Source: Streptomyces sp. NBC_00078
Lineage (GTDB): Bacteria; Actinomycetota; Actinomycetes; Streptomycetales; Streptomycetaceae
NCBI RefSeq assembly: GCF_026343335.1
Contig: NZ_JAPELX010000001.1
Coordinates: 186,001 to 250,000, forward strand
Direction of reading: 5' to 3'
DNA length: 64,000 nucleotides
Part shown: positions 61,940 to 64,000 of the stretch, piece by piece
Numbering within the stretch: the first letter of the stretch is position 1
Layout: every line of letters starts with the position of its first letter
The notes under the pieces: generated by a model
Database searches by the model: none
Told to the model about the DNA's origin: nothing
What the model saw: only the letters and a program-made list of their open reading frames with translations
Program-made: the position numbers and the translations under genes

Positions 61940-62122
61940 GTTCCGTCAGGCGGCCGGCGTGTCCAGCGGCCGCAGTTCGTCCGCGTGGACTGGGGCCTCG
62001 GCGAGATCGCGGCGGAGGCGGCGCGGCTGACCGTCGCGGCGATCGAGGGCAAGCGGGTGCGCAAGAAGCGGGTGCTGTGCGCACCGCACATGCGGGAGCG
62101 CGGGTCGACCCTGCGGGTCTGA
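61940..62122 (+). pseudogene. LacI-family regulator C-terminal fragment
   Basis: The frame reads QRPQFVRVDWGLGEIAAEAA RLTVAAIEGKRVRKKRVLCA PHMRERGSTLRV and stops at 62122. This is the last ~50 residues of a LacI/PurR-type sugar repressor (effector-domain end with the R-E-R-G-S-T pattern). The DNA-binding domain and most of the effector domain are absent; its left limit meets the ATPase-gene end/IS1634 target. Confidence 0.75.
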
Positions 62123-62155
62123 ACTCGGGATGAACCGAAGATAGACTCACCCGGC

Positions 62156-62944
62156 ATGACCGTCTCACACCCGTATCTGCGCTACGTCGCGATCGGCGAC
62201 AGTCTGACGGAGGGCATAGGCGACCCCGGTCCGGCGGGCGGGCACCGCGGTTGGGCCGACCGGTTCGCCGAGATCCTCGCGCAGGCGCAGCCGGGAATGA
62301 CCTACGGCAATCTCGCCGTGCGCGGCAAGACCAGCACGCAGATCAGGACCGATCAGCTCGGCCCCGCCCTCGCGCTGCGGCCTGACCTGGTGACGGTGAC
62401 GGCAGGCATGAACGATGTCGTACGGCCGCGCTACGACCCCGGGTCGGTCGCCGCGAACATCGAGGAGACGTTCGCGCGGCTGACCGCGGCTGGTGCTCGC
62501 GTCGCCACCATGACCTTTCCGGACCTGGGCAAGGTCTCGCCGGTCGCGCGCCGGGTGCGGCCGCGGATCCTCGACCTCAATGAGCGGGTGCGCGTCATCG
62601 CGGCGCGGTATGGCGTCGCCGTGCTGGACGTCTTCCCGCACCCGTTCACCGCCGACCCGCGTCTGTGGAGCGACGACCGGCTGCACGCGAGCCCGATCGG
62701 GCACGCGCGGATCGCCGCCGGCATGGCCCACACGTTCGGCCTGCCGGGCTACGACGACTGGACCGAGCCGCTGCCTCCGCGCTCCCCCGTCACCGCCCGG
62801 CAGGCGTTCGGGGCCGATGTGCGCTGGGCCATGGACCATGTCGGCCCCTGGCTGTGGCGTCGACTGCGGGGCCATGTGCCGGGTGACGGTTTCACTGCGA
62901 AGCGGCCCGTCCCCGGCCCGGTGACGCCGCAGCACGCAGGCTGA
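62156..62944 (+). CDS. SGNH/GDSL-family hydrolase
   Basis: 262 aa from ATG 62156. SGNH blocks: VAIGDSLTEGIGDPG (Ser), NLAVRGKTSTQIRTDQLGPA, TAGMNDVVRPRYDPGSVAAN and DRLHASPIGHARIAAGMAHT (Asp/His). It is colinear with and closely similar to the hydrolase at 15,148, including the C-terminal VRWAMDHVGPWLWRRLRGHV. No signal peptide. The two paralogues are 47 kb apart in the same orientation. Confidence 0.92.
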   Translation: MTVSHPYLRYVAIGDSLTEGIGDPGPAGGHRGWADRFAEILAQAQPGMTYGNLAVRGKTSTQIRTDQLGPALALRPDLVTVTAGMNDVVRPRYDPGSVAANIEETFARLTAAGARVATMTFPDLGKVSPVARRVRPRILDLNERVRVIAARYGVAVLDVFPHPFTADPRLWSDDRLHASPIGHARIAAGMAHTFGLPGYDDWTEPLPPRSPVTARQAFGADVRWAMDHVGPWLWRRLRGHVPGDGFTAKRPVPGPVTPQHAG

Positions 62945-63111
62945 AGATTCTGCTGGGATCAGCGGGGCCCGGTGCCGCGGACTGCCAGGACGCCGGCCTT
63001 CGGTCGGGTTCGCTCGGCGGAGTAGTCGGCCAGTCACGAAACGCCGCACATCGCCCGTAACGCACAAGCCCCACCCCCGGTCGGGAGCGGGCACAAGGCA
63101 AAGGAATGGCA

Positions 63112-63145
63112 TGGTCTAGACCAAGAAGACATTTGGTCTAGTCCA
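63112..63145 (+). promoter_or_regulatory. Two DasR-type operators (dre) upstream of the chitinase gene
   Basis: TGGTCTAGACCA (63112-63123), a perfect palindrome, and TGGTCTAGTCCA (63134-63145) within TTTGGTCTAGTCCAAA. The DasR consensus is ACTGGTCTAGACCACT. DasR is the GlcNAc-responsive GntR regulator that controls Streptomyces chitinases. They lie 66-99 bp before the start codon. Confidence 0.8.
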
Positions 63146-63210
63146 AAGCGTGGACGTCCCCACCGGACAGCAGGAAGCTGAGGCACTTCCCCACCCACCG
63201 GAGGCACACC

Positions 63211-64000
63211 GTGAGACGTCTTCGCGCATGTCTGGGCGCAGCAGCCGCCGTCGGACTCACCGCCGCGGGCACCACAGCCCTGGTAGCAGGCAACGCCTCG
63301 GGCGCAACGAGCGCGCTCGACAACCGCTGGTACGCGGCGGCCCCGTACCTGATGCCGCTCGACAACGACCCGCCCGACCCGGCCGCCATCATGGACGCCA
63401 CGGGCCTGAAGGCCTTCCAGCTCGCCTTCGTCCTCGCCCCCAACGGCGGCGGGTGCTCGCCCACTTGGGGCGGCACCGCCCCGGTCTCCTCGGACACCGC
63501 CGTCCAGTCCGTCATCAACACCATCCGCGGCAGGGGCGGCGACGTGTCCGTCTCCATCGGCGGATACGGGGGCACCAAGCTCGGTCAGACATGCTCGGAC
63601 GCGGCGGCGACGGCAGCGGCGTACCAGCAGGTCATCACCAAGTACGGCCTCCACGCGATCGACTTCGACCTGGAGGAGCCGGAGTACGAGAACACGGCGG
63701 CGATCAAGAACGAGATCGGCGCCGCCAAGATTCTCCAGCAGAACAACCCCGGCCTGTACGTCTCCGTGACCACGGCCGGCACGGCCGACGGCACCGGCTG
63801 GTTCGGCAAGCAGATGCTGCTGGAGGCGAAGTCGCAGGGCTTCACACCGAACAACTTCTCCATCATGCCGTTCGACGGCGGCTTCAACGGCGCGGCCTCG
63901 CAGACCAGCGCGCTCACCAACTTCAACTCCGTCCTCCAGTCGACCTTCGGCTGGAACCAGGCCACGGCCTACGCCCATGAGGGCTTCTCCGGGATGAACG
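63211..64000 (+). CDS. GH18 chitinase, partial (runs off the right edge)
   Basis: GTG 63211 with GGAGG upstream; 263 codons are in the window. A signal peptide (RRLRACLGAAAAVGLTAAGT ... NASGA) leads into the catalytic barrel: WYAAAPYLMPLDNDPPDPAA, LKAFQLAFVLAPNGGGCSP, GGDVSVSIGGYGGTKLGQTC (SxGG) and GLHAIDFDLEEPEYENTAAI, the DxxDxDxE-like motif with the catalytic Glu. Tandem dre sites upstream support GlcNAc control. The C-terminus and any binding module lie outside the window. Confidence 0.92.
   Translation, partial: MRRLRACLGAAAAVGLTAAGTTALVAGNASGATSALDNRWYAAAPYLMPLDNDPPDPAAIMDATGLKAFQLAFVLAPNGGGCSPTWGGTAPVSSDTAVQSVINTIRGRGGDVSVSIGGYGGTKLGQTCSDAAATAAAYQQVITKYGLHAIDFDLEEPEYENTAAIKNEIGAAKILQQNNPGLYVSVTTAGTADGTGWFGKQMLLEAKSQGFTPNNFSIMPFDGGFNGAASQTSALTNFNSVLQSTFGWNQATAYAHEGFSGMN

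Noticed and set aside
1..64000. CRISPR array
   Set aside because: No series of regularly spaced direct repeats was seen; the only tandem repeats are the GAG run, the GACTCCC heptamer and the lysozyme linker repeat.
1..64000. A known anti-phage defence island or biosynthetic gene cluster
   Set aside because: No restriction, Abi, CBASS, retron, PKS, NRPS or terpene-cluster core genes were recognised; the lone squalene/phytoene-synthase-like gene has no partners.

Overview
The window is very GC-rich, uses GTG starts often, and encodes GlxA-type AraC regulators, MpaB-like DUF2236, CYTH/CHAD, DUF6153/DUF6243/DUF6529-like small proteins and a chitinase behind two DasR-type boxes. This is typical of a Streptomyces chromosome. 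There are no ribosomal, tRNA or replication genes, while insertion sequences and broken genes are numerous, which fits a variable chromosome region or arm. Everything here is read from sequence alone; family names come from recognised motifs.

Layout. 1-5,700: a mostly minus-strand set of genes (molybdopterin oxidoreductase, two membrane proteins, a decayed NAD-epimerase, glycosyltransferase 2, a CofC/DUF2064-like protein and a SAM methyltransferase) plus a plus-strand response-regulator pseudogene carrying a (GAG)16 tract. 5,700-7,550: a Met/His-rich lipoprotein and a DUF6153-like protein behind a CsoR-like inverted repeat (possible copper handling). 7,760-9,850: an IS1182-type element inserted in the loop of a perfect hairpin, then a DUF6243-like gene. 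10,050-11,670: two IS110 remnants that cut off a second MFS gene. 11,660-15,100: a MarR regulator and an MFS transporter fused to three carboxypeptidase-regulatory-like repeats. 15,100-26,150: an SGNH hydrolase, a truncated DUF3533-like protein, a Ppx/GppA protein, a secreted phosphodiesterase, a secreted-repeat lipoprotein with a DUF6529-like membrane partner, a GT39-like membrane protein, a saccharopine-dehydrogenase-like reductase and a divergent GlxA-type regulator. 26,200-33,000: an exonuclease/phosphatase-fold membrane protein, a histidine-kinase pseudogene, a prephenate dehydratase, a serine hydrolase, a VOC pseudogene and a DHA2 transporter. 33,100-51,550: NAD kinase, squalene/phytoene synthase-like protein, asparaginase, Dps, DUF2236, a coiled-coil/winged-helix protein, a PAP2 and lipid-kinase pair, aminopeptidase N, a GH97 pseudogene, CYTH-CHAD, GNAT, GH25 lysozyme and a PfkB kinase. 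51,700-62,120: a transposon-dense block. 62,150-64,000: a second SGNH hydrolase and the start of a GH18 chitinase.

The most striking structure is 53,630-59,471. An IS5-family element with its own terminal repeats and TA target duplication carries a group II intron (53,749-56,279) precisely inside its transposase gene, so that removing the intron restores the reading frame. Its second half is split by a TIR-bounded element with a 9-bp target duplication that holds an IS256-family transposase together with a HAD-family phosphatase gene. Further along, an IS1634-type element duplicated the stop codon of an anti-sigma-like ATPase gene.

Several genes (response regulator, epimerase, histidine kinase, small ORF at 26.3 kb, GH97, VOC) are broken by single-base shifts, stops or deletions. 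Real decay is likely, because deletions and IS junctions accompany many of them, but sequencing indels cannot be excluded from the sequence alone.
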